A DNA stretch of 64,000 nt from Saccharopolyspora kobensis (GTDB taxonomy: Bacteria; Actinomycetota; Actinomycetes; Mycobacteriales; Pseudonocardiaceae). The position numbers and the translations under genes were made by a program. How positions within the stretch are numbered: position 1 is the stretch's first letter; each line of letters opens with the position of its first letter. The stretch covers positions 806,001-870,000 of the forward strand of contig NZ_FNVB01000004.1 of NCBI RefSeq assembly GCF_900108315.1. The letters are read 5' to 3'. The notes under the pieces were generated by a model. That model saw nothing but the letters and a program-made list of their open reading frames with translations. It was not told the DNA's origin and ran no database searches. This document shows, in pieces, positions 46,780 to 60,498 of this stretch.

Positions 46780-47494
46780 CCAGGCGCCCGACACGGACGT
46801 GTGAAATACCGAAGGGCACCTCCCGCCGGTCGACCAGGCGGGAGGTGCCCTTCGTCATGCCCGCATCCAGGCCCCGGTCGGGTGAAGGGCGCCTCCGAGC
46901 GAGCAACTCGCGCAGAGGCGCCCTCGCGGCCCCGCGATCGGGGATGCGAGAAGGGCACCCCTCACCGGACGGTTCGGGGTGCCCTTCGGGCCTGTGCCGA
47001 AGTTCCCACTCCTCGCGGGCGGGTCGGGCCTCCGGCGGAAGCACACCCCAGTCGATGAGCTGCTCGGTGAGCTCTCCCGGCGTCATGTCGTAGATGATGG
47101 CCAGGGATCGCAGGTCCTCGGTGCGGATGGACAGCACCTTGCCGTTGTAGTCACCGCGCTGGCTCTGGATGGTGGCCGCGTAGCGGGCCAGCGGGCCCAC
47201 CTTCTCAGCGGGCAGCTGCTGGAGCCGCTCCAGGTTGATCACGACCTTGGTGGCGGGCTCGGCGCCGGACGGCACCCGGCCCTCCGGAAGCAGTTCCGCG
47301 ACCGGAACCCCGTAGAAGTCGGCCAGCTCGGCCAGCTTCTGCACGGTCACCGCACGGTCGCCGCGCTCATAGGACCCGACGACCACGGCCTTCCACCGCC
47401 CGCCAGACTTCTGCTCGACGCCGTGCAGCGACAGACCCTGCTGCTGGCGGATAGCGCGGAGCTTGCTGCCCAGCGCCTTGGCGTAGTCGCCCAT
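46772..47494 (-). CDS. bldD: Developmental regulator BldD with an unusual C-terminal extension
   Basis: BldD is the c-di-GMP-responsive repressor of actinobacterial development. Residues 1-75 form the HTH domain (LRAIRQQQGLSLHGVEQKSG, YERGDRAVTVQKLAELADFY). Residues 80-160 form the c-di-GMP-binding domain, including RYAATIQSQRGDYNGKV and the IRTEDLR region, and end at LIDWGVLPPEAR. Streptomyces BldD stops here, at about 167 residues. This frame continues for about 78 more residues, encoded by three terminator-like hairpins (46810-46987), and overlaps nusB by eight bases. The extension has no domain and is Arg/Pro-rich. A lost stop codon is the simplest reading. Confidence 0.9.
   Translation of the reverse strand: MGDYAKALGSKLRAIRQQQGLSLHGVEQKSGGRWKAVVVGSYERGDRAVTVQKLAELADFYGVPVAELLPEGRVPSGAEPATKVVINLERLQQLPAEKVGPLARYAATIQSQRGDYNGKVLSIRTEDLRSLAIIYDMTPGELTEQLIDWGVLPPEARPAREEWELRHRPEGHPEPSGEGCPSRIPDRGAARAPLRELLARRRPSPDRGLDAGMTKGTSRLVDRREVPFGISHVRVGRLVT
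46810..46854 (+). terminator. Terminator after nusB (GAAGGGCAC family)
   Basis: A perfect 18-bp stem (CGAAGGGCACCTCCCGCC against GGCGGGAGGTGCCCTTCG) with the loop GGTCGACCA, 30 bases after the nusB stop. The bldD frame runs through it in the opposite direction. Confidence 0.9.
46887..46923. terminator. Second hairpin of the nusB/bldD junction
   Basis: GGGCGCCTC pairs with GAGGCGCCC (9 bp), with an inner CGAG/CTCG helix. It is a variant of the neighbouring terminators (GAAGGGCGCCTC instead of GAAGGGCAC) and also lies inside the extended bldD frame. Confidence 0.7.
46950..46987 (-). terminator. Third hairpin, nearest to the conserved end of bldD
   Basis: A perfect 12-bp stem (GAAGGGCACCCC against GGGGTGCCCTTC) with a 14-base loop. 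Its position, about 20 bases past the conserved end of BldD, suggests it was the original bldD terminator. Confidence 0.8.
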
Positions 47495-47737
47495 GTGGCG
47501 TTTCTCCGTTCGTTCGCCCCGTCAGCCGATAGTGCCGACCGGGGAGCAAAGCTCAGATCGATACGGAGAGTAATGTTCGCTCGCCAGCGTCACCAGGTCA
47601 AGTTGGTCTTTGTCGGCAATGGGGCGAGTCCCACCACACCACCCGGACGATTGACCGCTGCGCGCTGATAGCGTACGGGGGAGCCCGGCGGTCCGGCGGC
47701 GTTCTCGCCGCGGAGACTGCGGGGCAGGTCACACACC

Positions 47738-48455
<718 letters not shown>

Positions 48456-48456
<1 letters not shown>

Positions 48457-49388
48457 TGCGCCACCTGCTGTCCACCGAGGGCCTGGACGCGGCCACCGCG
48501 ACCAGCGTCCTCGACACCGCCGACACGCTCAAGCAGACGCTGCTGGGGCGCGAGGTGAAGAAGCTGCCGACGTTGCGCGGGCGCACGGTGGTCACCCTGT
48601 TCTACGAGAACTCCACGCGCACCCGGGTCTCCTTCGAGGTCGCCGGGAAGTGGATGAGCGCCGACGTGATCAACGTCTCGGCCAGCAGCTCGTCGGTCAA
48701 CAAGGGCGAATCGCTGCGCGACACCGCCCTCACGCTGGCCGCCGCGGGCGCCGACTGCGTGATCATGCGGCACCCGGCCTCCGGTGCGGCCCACCGGCTG
48801 GCGGGCTGGCTGGACGAGGTCGGCACGCAGGTCGTCAACGCCGGTGACGGCATGCACGAGCACCCGACGCAGGCGCTGCTGGACGCCGCGACCCTGCGCG
48901 AGCGCCTGGGCGAGCTGGCCGGCCGCCGCATCGCGATCGTCGGCGACCTCCTGCACAGCCGGGTCGCGCGCTCCAACGTGCACCTGCTGCGCACCCTGGG
49001 CGCCGAGGTCGTGCTCGTGGCACCGCCGACGCTGGTGCCCGCCGGCGCCGACCAGTGGGGCGCGGAGGTGCGCCACGAGCTGGACCCGGAGCTGCCGAAG
49101 CTGGACGCGGTGATGATGCTGCGCGTCCAGGCCGAGCGCATGCACGGCGGGTTCTTCCCGTCGGCGCGCGAGTACTCCATCGCCTACGGGCTCAACCAGG
49201 CGCGGCTGGACAAGCTGCCGGAGCACGCGGTCGTGCTGCACCCCGGCCCGATGCTGCGCGGCATGGAGATCGCCCCGGCCGTCGCCGATTCCCCGCGAGC
49301 CGCCATCACCCAGCAGGTCAGCAACGGCGTGCACGTGCGGATGGCAGTGCTCTACCACCTTCTCGCCGGAGAGGAGCTCTCGGCATGA
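48456..49388 (+). CDS. pyrB: Aspartate carbamoyltransferase catalytic subunit
   Basis: A 310-residue enzyme joining carbamoyl phosphate and aspartate. The carbamoyl-phosphate motif STRTRVSFE is near residue 53, [12 protein letters not shown] follows, and the aspartate half has [14 protein letters not shown] and [14 protein letters not shown]. There is no regulatory pyrI. ATG 48456 is preferred; an adjacent GTG at 48453 is possible. Its stop overlaps the ATG of a 47-codon frame. Confidence 0.96.
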
Positions 49389-49528
49389 GCAGTTCTGTGC
49401 CAACCCGAGTTCTGCACGTCCGCAGCTCAGGGGAACGTGACGCAAACCGGCCACGAGAAACCGCGAATCGCGAGATCGAGCTGGACGCAACCACCACTGT
49501 GCATCGCGGAGAGGCGGGACAGGCATGA
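49385..49528 (+). CDS. Putative 47-residue microprotein coupled between pyrB and pyrC
   Basis: The frame starts at ATG 49385, overlapping the pyrB stop (ATGA), and ends at TGA 49526-49528, overlapping the pyrC ATG (ATGA). It encodes [16 protein letters not shown] and onward, ending HRGEAGQA, hydrophilic and without any motif. Third positions are G/C in only about 27 of 46 codons, well below the genome norm, so protein-level selection is doubtful. The exact double overlap still suggests it is translated as a relay between pyrB and pyrC. Confidence 0.45.
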   Translation: MSSSVPTRVLHVRSSGERDANRPRETANREIELDATTTVHRGEAGQA

Positions 49529-50823
49529 GCCGCTTGCTTTTGAAGGACGTCCGCCCCTATGGCGAGGGCGACCCGGTCGACGTGCTGGTCGAGGGCGAGG
49601 TCATCGCCGAGATCGGTGCGAACCTCCAGGTCGACGCCGACGAGATCGTGCACGCCGGTGGCTCGGTGCTGCTGCCGGGCTTCGTCGACCTGCACACCCA
49701 CCTGCGGGAGCCGGGCCGCGAGGACGCCGAGACCGTAGAGACCGGTTCGGCCGCCGCGGCGCTGGGCGGCTACACCGCCGTCTTCGCGATGGCCAACACC
49801 GATCCGGTCGCCGACAACGCGGTGATCGTCGAGCACGTGTGGCGGCGCGGCCGCGAGGTCGGCCTCGTCGACGTGCACCCGGTGGGCGCGGTGACGGTCG
49901 GGCTGAAGGGCGAGAAGCTCGCCGAGCTGGGCACCATGCGCCGCTCGGCCGCCGAGGTCCGCATCTTCTCCGACGACGGCCACTGCGTGCACGACCCGCT
50001 GATCATGCGGCGGGCGCTGGAGTACACGAAGTCCTTCGGCGGTGTCGTCGCGCAGCACGCCGAGGAACCGCGGCTGACCGTGGGCGCGCAGGCGCACGAG
50101 GGCGCGAACGCCGCGCGGCTGGGCCTGGCGGGCTGGCCCGCTCCGGCCGAGGAAGCGATCGTCGCGCGCGACTGCCTGCTGGCCGGGCACACCGGCGGCA
50201 CGCTGCACATCTGCCACGTCTCCACCTCGGGCACCGCCGACATCCTGCGCTGGTGGAAGTCGCGCAAGACCGCCGGTGCGGTGTCCGCCGAGGTCACGCC
50301 GCACCACCTGCTGCTGACCGACGACCGGCTGGAGACCTACGACCCGGTCAACAAGGTCAACCCGCCGCTGCGCACCGACGCCGACGTGATGGCGCTGCGC
50401 GAGGCGCTGGCCGACGGCACCGTGGACTGCGTGGCCACCGACCACGCCCCGCACGCCGCGCAGGACAAGGACTGCGAGTGGGCCGCCGCCAAGCCCGGCA
50501 TGCTCGGTCTGCAGACCGCGCTCGGCATCGTCGTGCGGACGATGGTGCGGCCGGGGCTGCTGGACTGGCGCGGTGTCGCGCGGGTGATGAGCGAACGTCC
50601 CGCCGAGATCGCCGGGCTGGCCGACCAAGGTCGTCCGGTCGAGGTGGGAGAACCGGCGAACCTGGTGCTGGTCGACCCCGACGCCGAGTGGACGGTGCGC
50701 GGGGCGGAGCTGGCCAGCCTCGGGGAGAACTCGCCGTTCGACGGCATGCAGCTGCCGGGCCGGGTGGTCGCGACGCTGCTGCGCGGACGGCTCACCGCAC
50801 ACGAGGGCAAGGTGAGGCGCTGA
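49525..50823 (+). CDS. pyrC: Dihydroorotase
   Basis: A 432-residue class I dihydroorotase that closes carbamoyl aspartate to dihydroorotate. Zinc ligands are in [13 protein letters not shown] near residue 60, later His residues in QHAEEP and HICHVST, and the catalytic Asp in VATDHAPHA. Its end, [12 protein letters not shown], is typical. ATG 49525 overlaps the preceding small frame; the TGA overlaps the next ATG by one base. Confidence 0.96.
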   Translation: MSRLLLKDVRPYGEGDPVDVLVEGEVIAEIGANLQVDADEIVHAGGSVLLPGFVDLHTHLREPGREDAETVETGSAAAALGGYTAVFAMANTDPVADNAVIVEHVWRRGREVGLVDVHPVGAVTVGLKGEKLAELGTMRRSAAEVRIFSDDGHCVHDPLIMRRALEYTKSFGGVVAQHAEEPRLTVGAQAHEGANAARLGLAGWPAPAEEAIVARDCLLAGHTGGTLHICHVSTSGTADILRWWKSRKTAGAVSAEVTPHHLLLTDDRLETYDPVNKVNPPLRTDADVMALREALADGTVDCVATDHAPHAAQDKDCEWAAAKPGMLGLQTALGIVVRTMVRPGLLDWRGVARVMSERPAEIAGLADQGRPVEVGEPANLVLVDPDAEWTVRGAELASLGENSPFDGMQLPGRVVATLLRGRLTAHEGKVRR

Positions 50824-51397
50824 TGGAACGCACCCTGTGGGTCGTGGGGCTGGCCGCACTGGCCGCTCTGGTGTTCTTCGGGATGTGGCGCGGCTGGCGC
50901 GGCCGGGCCCGGCGCCAGGCCGCTGAGCTGCCGGACTTCCCGGCGCCGCCGGTCGAGCCGGGCGAGGAGCTGCGGCCCGCCGCCACCGGCATGTACGTCG
51001 GCACCACGAAGGCCACCGACTGGCAGGACCGCATCGCGGTGGGCGACGTCGGCCACCGGGCCAACGGCAGCGCGCACCTCTACGCCGCCGGTCTGCTGCT
51101 GCGCCGCACCGGTGCCAGCGACATGTGGATCCCGGCCGAGTCCGTCGTGGACTGCCGCCTGGACCACAAGCTGGCCAACAAGGTGGTGCCCGGCGCGGGC
51201 TTGGTCGTGGTGACCTGGCGCTTGGGCGAGGTGCTGCTGGACACCGGGTTCCGCGGTGACGACAAGGACGCGCAGACCGAGTGGGTCGAAGCGATCCGCG
51301 CCCTGGCACCCGCCGACGAGGTCGTGGGCGCGGGTGCGCCCGCCGCGCGGCCCGAGGAAACTACCGGCGGCTCGGCTGAGTCGCGGCAGGAGGAGAA

Positions 51398-51401
<4 letters not shown>
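50823..51401 (+). CDS. Conserved membrane protein of the pyr operon (Rv1382/SCO1485 type)
   Basis: A 192-residue protein with an N-terminal span (LWVVGLAALAALVFFGMW), a basic stretch (RGWRGRARRQ), then a beta-rich domain (GMYVGTTKATDWQDRI, AAGLLLRRTGASDMWIPAESV, VVTWRLGEVLLDTGFRGDD) that reads like a PH-type fold. It has the same place between pyrC and carA as in mycobacteria and Streptomyces, so a link to pyrimidine synthesis or membrane location of the pathway is possible but unproven. It overlaps pyrC by one base and carA by four. Confidence 0.85.
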
Positions 51402-52519
<1,118 letters not shown>

Positions 52520-52520
52520 G

Positions 52521-55837
<3,317 letters not shown>

Positions 55838-55841
<4 letters not shown>

Positions 55842-56683
55842 CCGCCCAGCTGCGGGCGAGCTTCGGCCGGCGGCTGGGCGACGCGGTGCAGGCGCGCGGC
55901 CCGCTGTGCGTGGGCATCGACCCGCACCCGTCGTTGCTGCTGGCCTGGGACCTCGACGAGTCGCCCGCCTCGCTGGAGCGGTTCGCGATGACCGCGGTGG
56001 AGGCGCTGGCCGGCGAGGTCGCGCTGCTCAAGCCGCAGTCGGCGTTCTTCGAGGTCTACGGCTCGGCCGGGATCGCGGTGCTGGAGAAGGTGATCCGCGA
56101 GTCGCAGCAGGCCGGTGCGCTGGTCCTGCTGGACGTCAAGCGCGGTGACATCGGCTCGACCATGACGGCCTACGCGATGGCCTACCTGGACGAGCACGCC
56201 CCGCTGGCGGCGGATGCGATCACGGTCTCGCCGTACCTGGGCTACGACTCGCTGGCCCCGGCCATCGGCCTGGCCGAGCAGACCGGTCGCGGTGTGTTCG
56301 TGCTGGCCCGGACCTCCAACCCGGAGGGCGCGGGCCTGCAGCGGTCGGTCCACGGCAGCGGCGACTCGGTCGCCCAGTACATCGTGGACTCGGCGGCGGA
56401 GACCAACCGCGACGCGGACCCGATGGGCCACGTAGGAGTGGTCGCGGGCGCCACGATCGACCCCGGCGAGCTGGACTTCTCCCGGCTCAACGGCCCGATC
56501 CTGGCGCCCGGCCTGGGCGCCCAGGGCGCCACGGTGGAGTCCCTCCGCGAGGTCTTCGGCGAGGCCCTGCCGAACGTCCTGCCGACCACGTCCAGGGACG
56601 TCCTCCGCCACGGCCCGACCCCGGCGGGCCTGCGCGCGGCGACCCACCGAATCCGCGACGAGGTGACCGACCTCCTCCGCTGA
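55838..56683 (+). CDS. pyrF: Orotidine-5'-phosphate decarboxylase (group 2)
   Basis: A 281-residue enzyme making UMP, the last step of the pathway. The long form typical of actinobacteria shows [16 protein letters not shown] at the start, the catalytic Lys/Asp array in [17 protein letters not shown], and [16 protein letters not shown] 55838 overlaps carB. A terminator follows 10 bases after the TGA. In many actinobacteria mihF and gmk come next; here they are absent and an envelope/secretion region begins. Confidence 0.96.
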
Positions 56684-56693
56684 TCAGCAACGG

Positions 56694-56738
56694 CGAGGGG
56701 CACTTCCAGGCAGCTGACCCGCTTGGAAGTGCCCTTCG
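56694..56738 (+). terminator. Terminator of the pyr operon (GAAGGGCAC family)
   Basis: A stem of about 15 bp (CGAGGGGCACTTCCA against TGGAAGTGCCCTTCG, with one G-U pair) and a 15-base loop, ten bases past the pyrF stop. Confidence 0.85.
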
Positions 56739-56815
56739 CGCTTCATCCGACGAGCATGCTGGACCTCGCGCGCCTGAACTCCCTCGGGTTCGCGAGGGGA
56801 GGTGGTGGGTTGGCG

Positions 56816-57037
56816 ATGAGCGACCGCAAGACGTCGGTGATCGTCCTGGTGTGGGTGGGTGTGCTGGTCCTGCTGGTCGTGCTCGGTGCGCTGGGCCTGT
56901 GGCTGTGGTTCGACCACGACATGAGGCATCCGCAGGAGTCGGGCTGGATGGATGAGGCGGCGGGACGACCGGCCGCCTCCGCTGAGCCGGACAGGGCGTT
57001 CCGGACCGGAGGCGCCCTGTTGCATCGGAACGCCTGA
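56816..57037 (+). CDS. Small single-span membrane protein
   Basis: A 73-residue protein read from ATG 56816. It has one long hydrophobic span (TSVIVLVWVGVLVLLVVLGA and onward to LWLWF, about residues 6-30) and a polar tail. A TTG at 56810 would lie seven bases after GGAGG and is an equally good start, adding two residues. It has no family I recognise. It precedes another membrane protein by 12 bases, so the two are probably co-expressed. Confidence 0.6.
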   Translation: MSDRKTSVIVLVWVGVLVLLVVLGALGLWLWFDHDMRHPQESGWMDEAAGRPAASAEPDRAFRTGGALLHRNA

Positions 57038-57049
57038 TAGGAAATCCGC

Positions 57050-57577
57050 ATGCATCCCACAGCGAACGGCGCTGCCGCGAAGAGGAAACCGCCGCGCGTG
57101 CTGCGCTGGATCGTCCTGCTCGTGCTGGTCTGGCTGGTCACCGCGGGCTACTTCCTGGTCTCCACCGAGATGACCATCTGGGCCCGCGTCTTCGGCAGCG
57201 GCGAGGCCACCGCGGATCCCGTCGCGCAGGTGGAGCTGGAGCGGGGCCGGCCGTTCGGCCTGGCGGCCCACCGCGACGAGTACGTGAAGTGCCGGGTGAC
57301 CCCGGAATCCGGTGAACCGAGGGAGCTCGTCCCGGACCGACCGGCCAACAGCTTCCGCAGCTCCCGCCTCCCGGCCCCGGAACCGGCGTGGTTCGCGGGC
57401 CGGGCGGAGATCAGCTGCACCGGCCCGACGACGGTCCTGCTCCCGGACCGCTACGACAAGACCGGCCTGAACGTGCTGTTCGTCCTGATGAGCGCCGCCA
57501 GCCTCATGATCGTCGTCGTGTTCGTGCAGATCGTCCGCCGCGTTCGGTTCAGCAACGCCGCGGTCCGGAATGACTGA
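57050..57577 (+). CDS. Two-span hypothetical membrane protein
   Basis: A 175-residue protein with a basic N-terminus, a first span at about residues 19-39 (WIVLLVLVWLVTAGYFLV), an extracytoplasmic region of about 90 residues with two cysteines (VKCRVTP and EISCTGPT) that could form a disulfide, and a second span near residues 143-163 (LFVLMSAASLMIVVVFVQIV). ATG 57050 has AGGAAA upstream. No family or function is evident. It stands between the pyr operon and the secretion cassette. Confidence 0.7.
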   Translation: MHPTANGAAAKRKPPRVLRWIVLLVLVWLVTAGYFLVSTEMTIWARVFGSGEATADPVAQVELERGRPFGLAAHRDEYVKCRVTPESGEPRELVPDRPANSFRSSRLPAPEPAWFAGRAEISCTGPTTVLLPDRYDKTGLNVLFVLMSAASLMIVVVFVQIVRRVRFSNAAVRND

Positions 57578-57630
57578 TTTGCGTCCGAGAACGCGTGTCC
57601 AAAGCGGCGAAGCCGCTCTCGGCCGTTGGG

Positions 57631-57636
57631 TAGGCT
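57631..57636 (+). promoter_or_regulatory. Probable -10 element of the secretion-associated cassette
   Basis: TAGGCT lies 36 bases before the GTG at 57673, the first gene of a tightly spaced set. The message would carry a short leader with the ribosome site AGGGGAC. Confidence 0.45.
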
Positions 57637-57672
57637 CGGAGCAACGGACCGGGAATCGTTAGGGGACAGACG

Positions 57673-58185
57673 GTGAGCAGTGCGTCTGAGCGCATTCAGG
57701 AAATGATGCGCAAGTTCGAGGAGCAGGCGCAGAAGGCGTCGGAGCTGCAGTCGGCGATGCAGGGCATGCAGGGCACGGCGAGCAGCCAGGACCGGTCGGT
57801 CACGGTGACGGTGGCGCCGTCCGGAGCGGTGCTGGACCTGCGCCTGGCGCCGAACGCGGTCCGCCAGTCGGCAAACGACCTGCAGCAGCAGATCATGGCG
57901 ACGATCCGCGAGGCGACCGCGAGCGCGGCGGAGCAGATGAACAACGCGGTGGCGCCGATCCTCGGCGACCACTACGACCAGTTCCAGCAGGCCTTCAAGG
58001 CGGAGGGCATGGCGATCAAGCCGACGGCCCCCGACGAAGCGTCGGCCACGCCGCAGTCGTCGACCCCGCCGCCCGCGCCCCCGCGGCAGGCACCGCCCGC
58101 GCCCCCGGCAACGCCCAACCAGCCGCGGCGCAACACCGGCTTCGACGATGACGACGACTTCTCAGCAGGCTCCTTCCTGCGCTGA
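57673..58185 (+). CDS. YbaB/EbfC-family protein of a type VII secretion cassette
   Basis: A 170-residue protein. The first 115 residues fit the YbaB/EbfC fold: a long helix (ASERIQEMMRKFEEQAQKAS), central strands (VTVTVAPSGAVLDLRLAPNA) and a final helix (QQQIMATIREATASAAEQM). A Pro/Ala-rich, probably disordered tail ends in an acidic FDDDDDFSAG. In Pseudonocardiaceae, YbaB-like genes commonly precede ESX-type substrate genes, as here. Its role there is unknown; chaperone or nucleoid binding are options. It is 11 bases ahead of the EspC-like gene. Confidence 0.85.
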   Translation: MSSASERIQEMMRKFEEQAQKASELQSAMQGMQGTASSQDRSVTVTVAPSGAVLDLRLAPNAVRQSANDLQQQIMATIREATASAAEQMNNAVAPILGDHYDQFQQAFKAEGMAIKPTAPDEASATPQSSTPPPAPPRQAPPAPPATPNQPRRNTGFDDDDDFSAGSFLR

Positions 58186-58196
58186 CAGATCCAGCG

Positions 58197-58520
58197 ATGA
58201 CTGACTTGAAGATGACCCCGGAAACCCTGACCGGCCACGGTCAGGGTTCGGAGAGCTTGGCCGAGAAGTTCGGCCAACTCGCCGACCTGCTCCACCAGGC
58301 CCAGGTGGACGACCAGTGCTTCGGGCCGATCGGTGACATGGTCGGCCTCAGCAGCATCTACTTGAACAGCGTCCAGGAGTGCCAGGACCTGGCGACCAAG
58401 GCCCAGGAGTTCTTGGTCAAGACCAAGCAGGCGCTCGACGACACGCTCAAGGACTACGCCGACACCGAAGAACAGATCTCCGAGATGCTGAAGAAGGCCG
58501 GAGAGGGGCTGGCCGGATGA
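58197..58520 (+). CDS. EspC-like type VII secretion substrate/partner
   Basis: A 107-residue helical protein matching the EspC (ESX) family pattern: MTPETLTGHGQGSESLAEKF at the start, a central FGPIGDMVGLSS turn, and a long C-terminal helix with YADTEEQISEMLKKAG, which includes a Y-x-x-x-[DE]-like secretion signal (YADTE). It is probably secreted or forms a heterodimer with the next product. The stop overlaps the next ATG (ATGA). Confidence 0.82.
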   Translation: MTDLKMTPETLTGHGQGSESLAEKFGQLADLLHQAQVDDQCFGPIGDMVGLSSIYLNSVQECQDLATKAQEFLVKTKQALDDTLKDYADTEEQISEMLKKAGEGLAG

Positions 58521-59791
58521 CCGCGCCGCAGGGGCCGGGCGATTTCCAGACCTTGAACAACGGCGACGGGGACCAGAAGAACTGGTTCGACCAGGCCGCC
58601 GGTCGGGGATCATCGCTCGTGGGCGCCGGCCAGGATCTCGCCGACGCATCGAGCCCGCCCGAGTGGGGCGTCGCGATGGTGTCGATGCGGATGGAGCAGC
58701 TGGAGCTGCTGACCAGCCCCGGTCAGGCCCTGATGAGCAACGGTCTGGGCTTCCTGGTGTCCATCGTGCTCAGCCCGCTGATCGAGCTGGTCGAGTGGGC
58801 GATCGGCGACCCCGAGCAGATGCGGTCCACCGGTGAGGGTTGGGAGAAGGTCGCCGGCTGGCTGGATCAGGTCGCCGAGCAGGAGCCGCAGCGAGCGCAG
58901 GCGACGGCCGAGACCTGGATCGGCAAGGACGGCGACGCCTTCCGGAAGCAGATGACCGAGTTCGGCGAAGGCGTGAAGGCCCTGGCCGCGGACATCCGCG
59001 ACCTCAAGGGCACGCTGGACATGATCGCCGACATCTTCGACATGGTCGTCGAGTTCTTCATCCAGACCGTCACCGAGCTGATCATCGGGCTGATCGTCCA
59101 GTGGCTGGCCGCGCTGGCGGCGTCGTGGATCACGGCGGGAGCATCGGTCGGCGCGGCGAGCGCGGGAACAGCGGTTCAGGTGGGAGCCACCGGCGTCCGC
59201 ATCACCACCCGCGTCATGCAGGTGCAGCGAAAGCTGTACCAGATGTTCCAGAAGATCGAGAGGCTGCTGCAGCGACTGCGCGAAGCGGGCAAGCTCCGCA
59301 AGGTCATCGACAAGATGAACGAGCTGCGCGAAGGCAACATGATCCAGCAGGCGGTCGCACGCAAGATCGACTCGAACCCGGTGGCCAAGTTCCTCACTAA
59401 GGCAGACGGAAGCGACTTCACCTCCAAGGGCGGCAAATTCCTCCAGGACGTGGAGAAGCAGCACGCGGACACCCTCCGGAACATGGACGATCGCATTGCG
59501 AACGCGACCGGGGAAGCCAAGGAACTGCTCCAAGCCGAGCGCGATCAGTTCGTGAAGGACATCAAGGGTGTTCAAGGCTTGGCGAGCACTGCGACTTCCC
59601 ATGTGCTCACCGGTGTTCTGGGTGGCAAGGCCACCGTTGGGCAGGCCGCCATGGCCGCCGGTACCGACGTTGTGACCGGTGAGGCGATCAAGCAGGGCGC
59701 GAATGCGGTGTACGACACCGGCAAGGGCTGGTTCCAGGGAGATCTCTCCGACGAACAGCGCAACCAGGCGCAGGAGCGTGGTTTCTCGTGA
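58517..59791 (+). CDS. WXG100-superfamily secreted protein with long C-terminal region
   Basis: A 424-residue protein. Residues 90-210 are WXG/PPE-like and helical, with the WxG turn in AETWIGKDGDAFRKQM (about residue 134). A hydrophobic stretch follows (VEFFIQTVTELIIGLIVQWL, about 178-197), then ALAASWITAGASVGAASAG, as in many ESX substrates of this size. The C-terminal 180 residues are helical and polar (MFQKIERLLQRLREAGKLRK), ending GKGWFQGDLSDEQRNQAQE. I see no known toxin motif. Its coupled partner is the EspC-like protein; two further genes follow without gaps. Confidence 0.75.
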   Translation: MTAPQGPGDFQTLNNGDGDQKNWFDQAAGRGSSLVGAGQDLADASSPPEWGVAMVSMRMEQLELLTSPGQALMSNGLGFLVSIVLSPLIELVEWAIGDPEQMRSTGEGWEKVAGWLDQVAEQEPQRAQATAETWIGKDGDAFRKQMTEFGEGVKALAADIRDLKGTLDMIADIFDMVVEFFIQTVTELIIGLIVQWLAALAASWITAGASVGAASAGTAVQVGATGVRITTRVMQVQRKLYQMFQKIERLLQRLREAGKLRKVIDKMNELREGNMIQQAVARKIDSNPVAKFLTKADGSDFTSKGGKFLQDVEKQHADTLRNMDDRIANATGEAKELLQAERDQFVKDIKGVQGLASTATSHVLTGVLGGKATVGQAAMAAGTDVVTGEAIKQGANAVYDTGKGWFQGDLSDEQRNQAQERGFS

Positions 59792-60498
59792 TCGAAGTGC
59801 TGTCCGCACGGGCTTTCTGGTGCGCTCCGGACGAGAAGATCCTTTGGTGTCATCCCATGGAATCCACTTCGGGGAAGGTGAAGTACATCTTCTACCAGGT
59901 TTCCGGGCTCGACGAGCGGGGTGACAAGCGCTGGACCGCGGGCAAGGTGCTCGGTGGCGTTGCCAGTGGTGTCGCCGGGCTCGCGCTGGAGGCGATCTCG
60001 CCGACCGATGGGGACACCGGCAACAACACGCCAAGTGTTCCGAGGGCTGTCGTTTCGGGACGCAACCGCGATTGCCTGGCTGCTTCGCACCTGGGGGCAT
60101 GGCAGGCCAGTGGCGCGAACGAGAAGTACGGGCGCGAGTTCATCTGGATTCTGACATCGCACCGTCTCGGGATGCTCGAACGATCTGCGAAGGAACCGGA
60201 ATCCGGCGCGGGTCTGCTGGGCGGCCTGAAGAAGAAGATCAGCGGCGGCTCGAGCGAGCAGAGCCAACAGCCGCATCGTGCGGTCGAGCTGCCTGCGCTG
60301 ACCGTGCATGCGGAGTTCCCCAGGAACATCATCGCGAACATCGATGCCGTCGAGTACAAGGTGCGAGGGCATGAGCAGAAGTACCTGCGGGTGTCGCTCG
60401 CTGACGGATCCACTATCGACCTGACTGGTCGTGGCGGCAGCGCGTACAGCGCGGGCAAGGTGGATCGGTTGCTGGCCATGACCTTCGGCCGGGAGTAG
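59788..60498 (+). CDS. Hypothetical protein with PH-like strands, paralogue 1
   Basis: A 236-residue protein whose GTG overlaps the WXG gene stop by four bases. After a beta-rich start (KVKYIFYQVSGLDERGDKRW) and a Gly/Ala stretch, the core reads FIWILTSHRLGMLE, a hydrophobic-T-x-x-R pattern typical of bacterial PH domains. A lysine-rich loop follows (LLGGLKKKISGGSSE), then strands ending LRVSLADGSTIDLTGRGG. The next protein has the same order of elements. It has no signal peptide, so it is probably cytoplasmic. Function is unknown; an accessory or immunity role for the secreted neighbour is conjecture. Confidence 0.65.
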   Translation: MIEVLSARAFWCAPDEKILWCHPMESTSGKVKYIFYQVSGLDERGDKRWTAGKVLGGVASGVAGLALEAISPTDGDTGNNTPSVPRAVVSGRNRDCLAASHLGAWQASGANEKYGREFIWILTSHRLGMLERSAKEPESGAGLLGGLKKKISGGSSEQSQQPHRAVELPALTVHAEFPRNIIANIDAVEYKVRGHEQKYLRVSLADGSTIDLTGRGGSAYSAGKVDRLLAMTFGRE

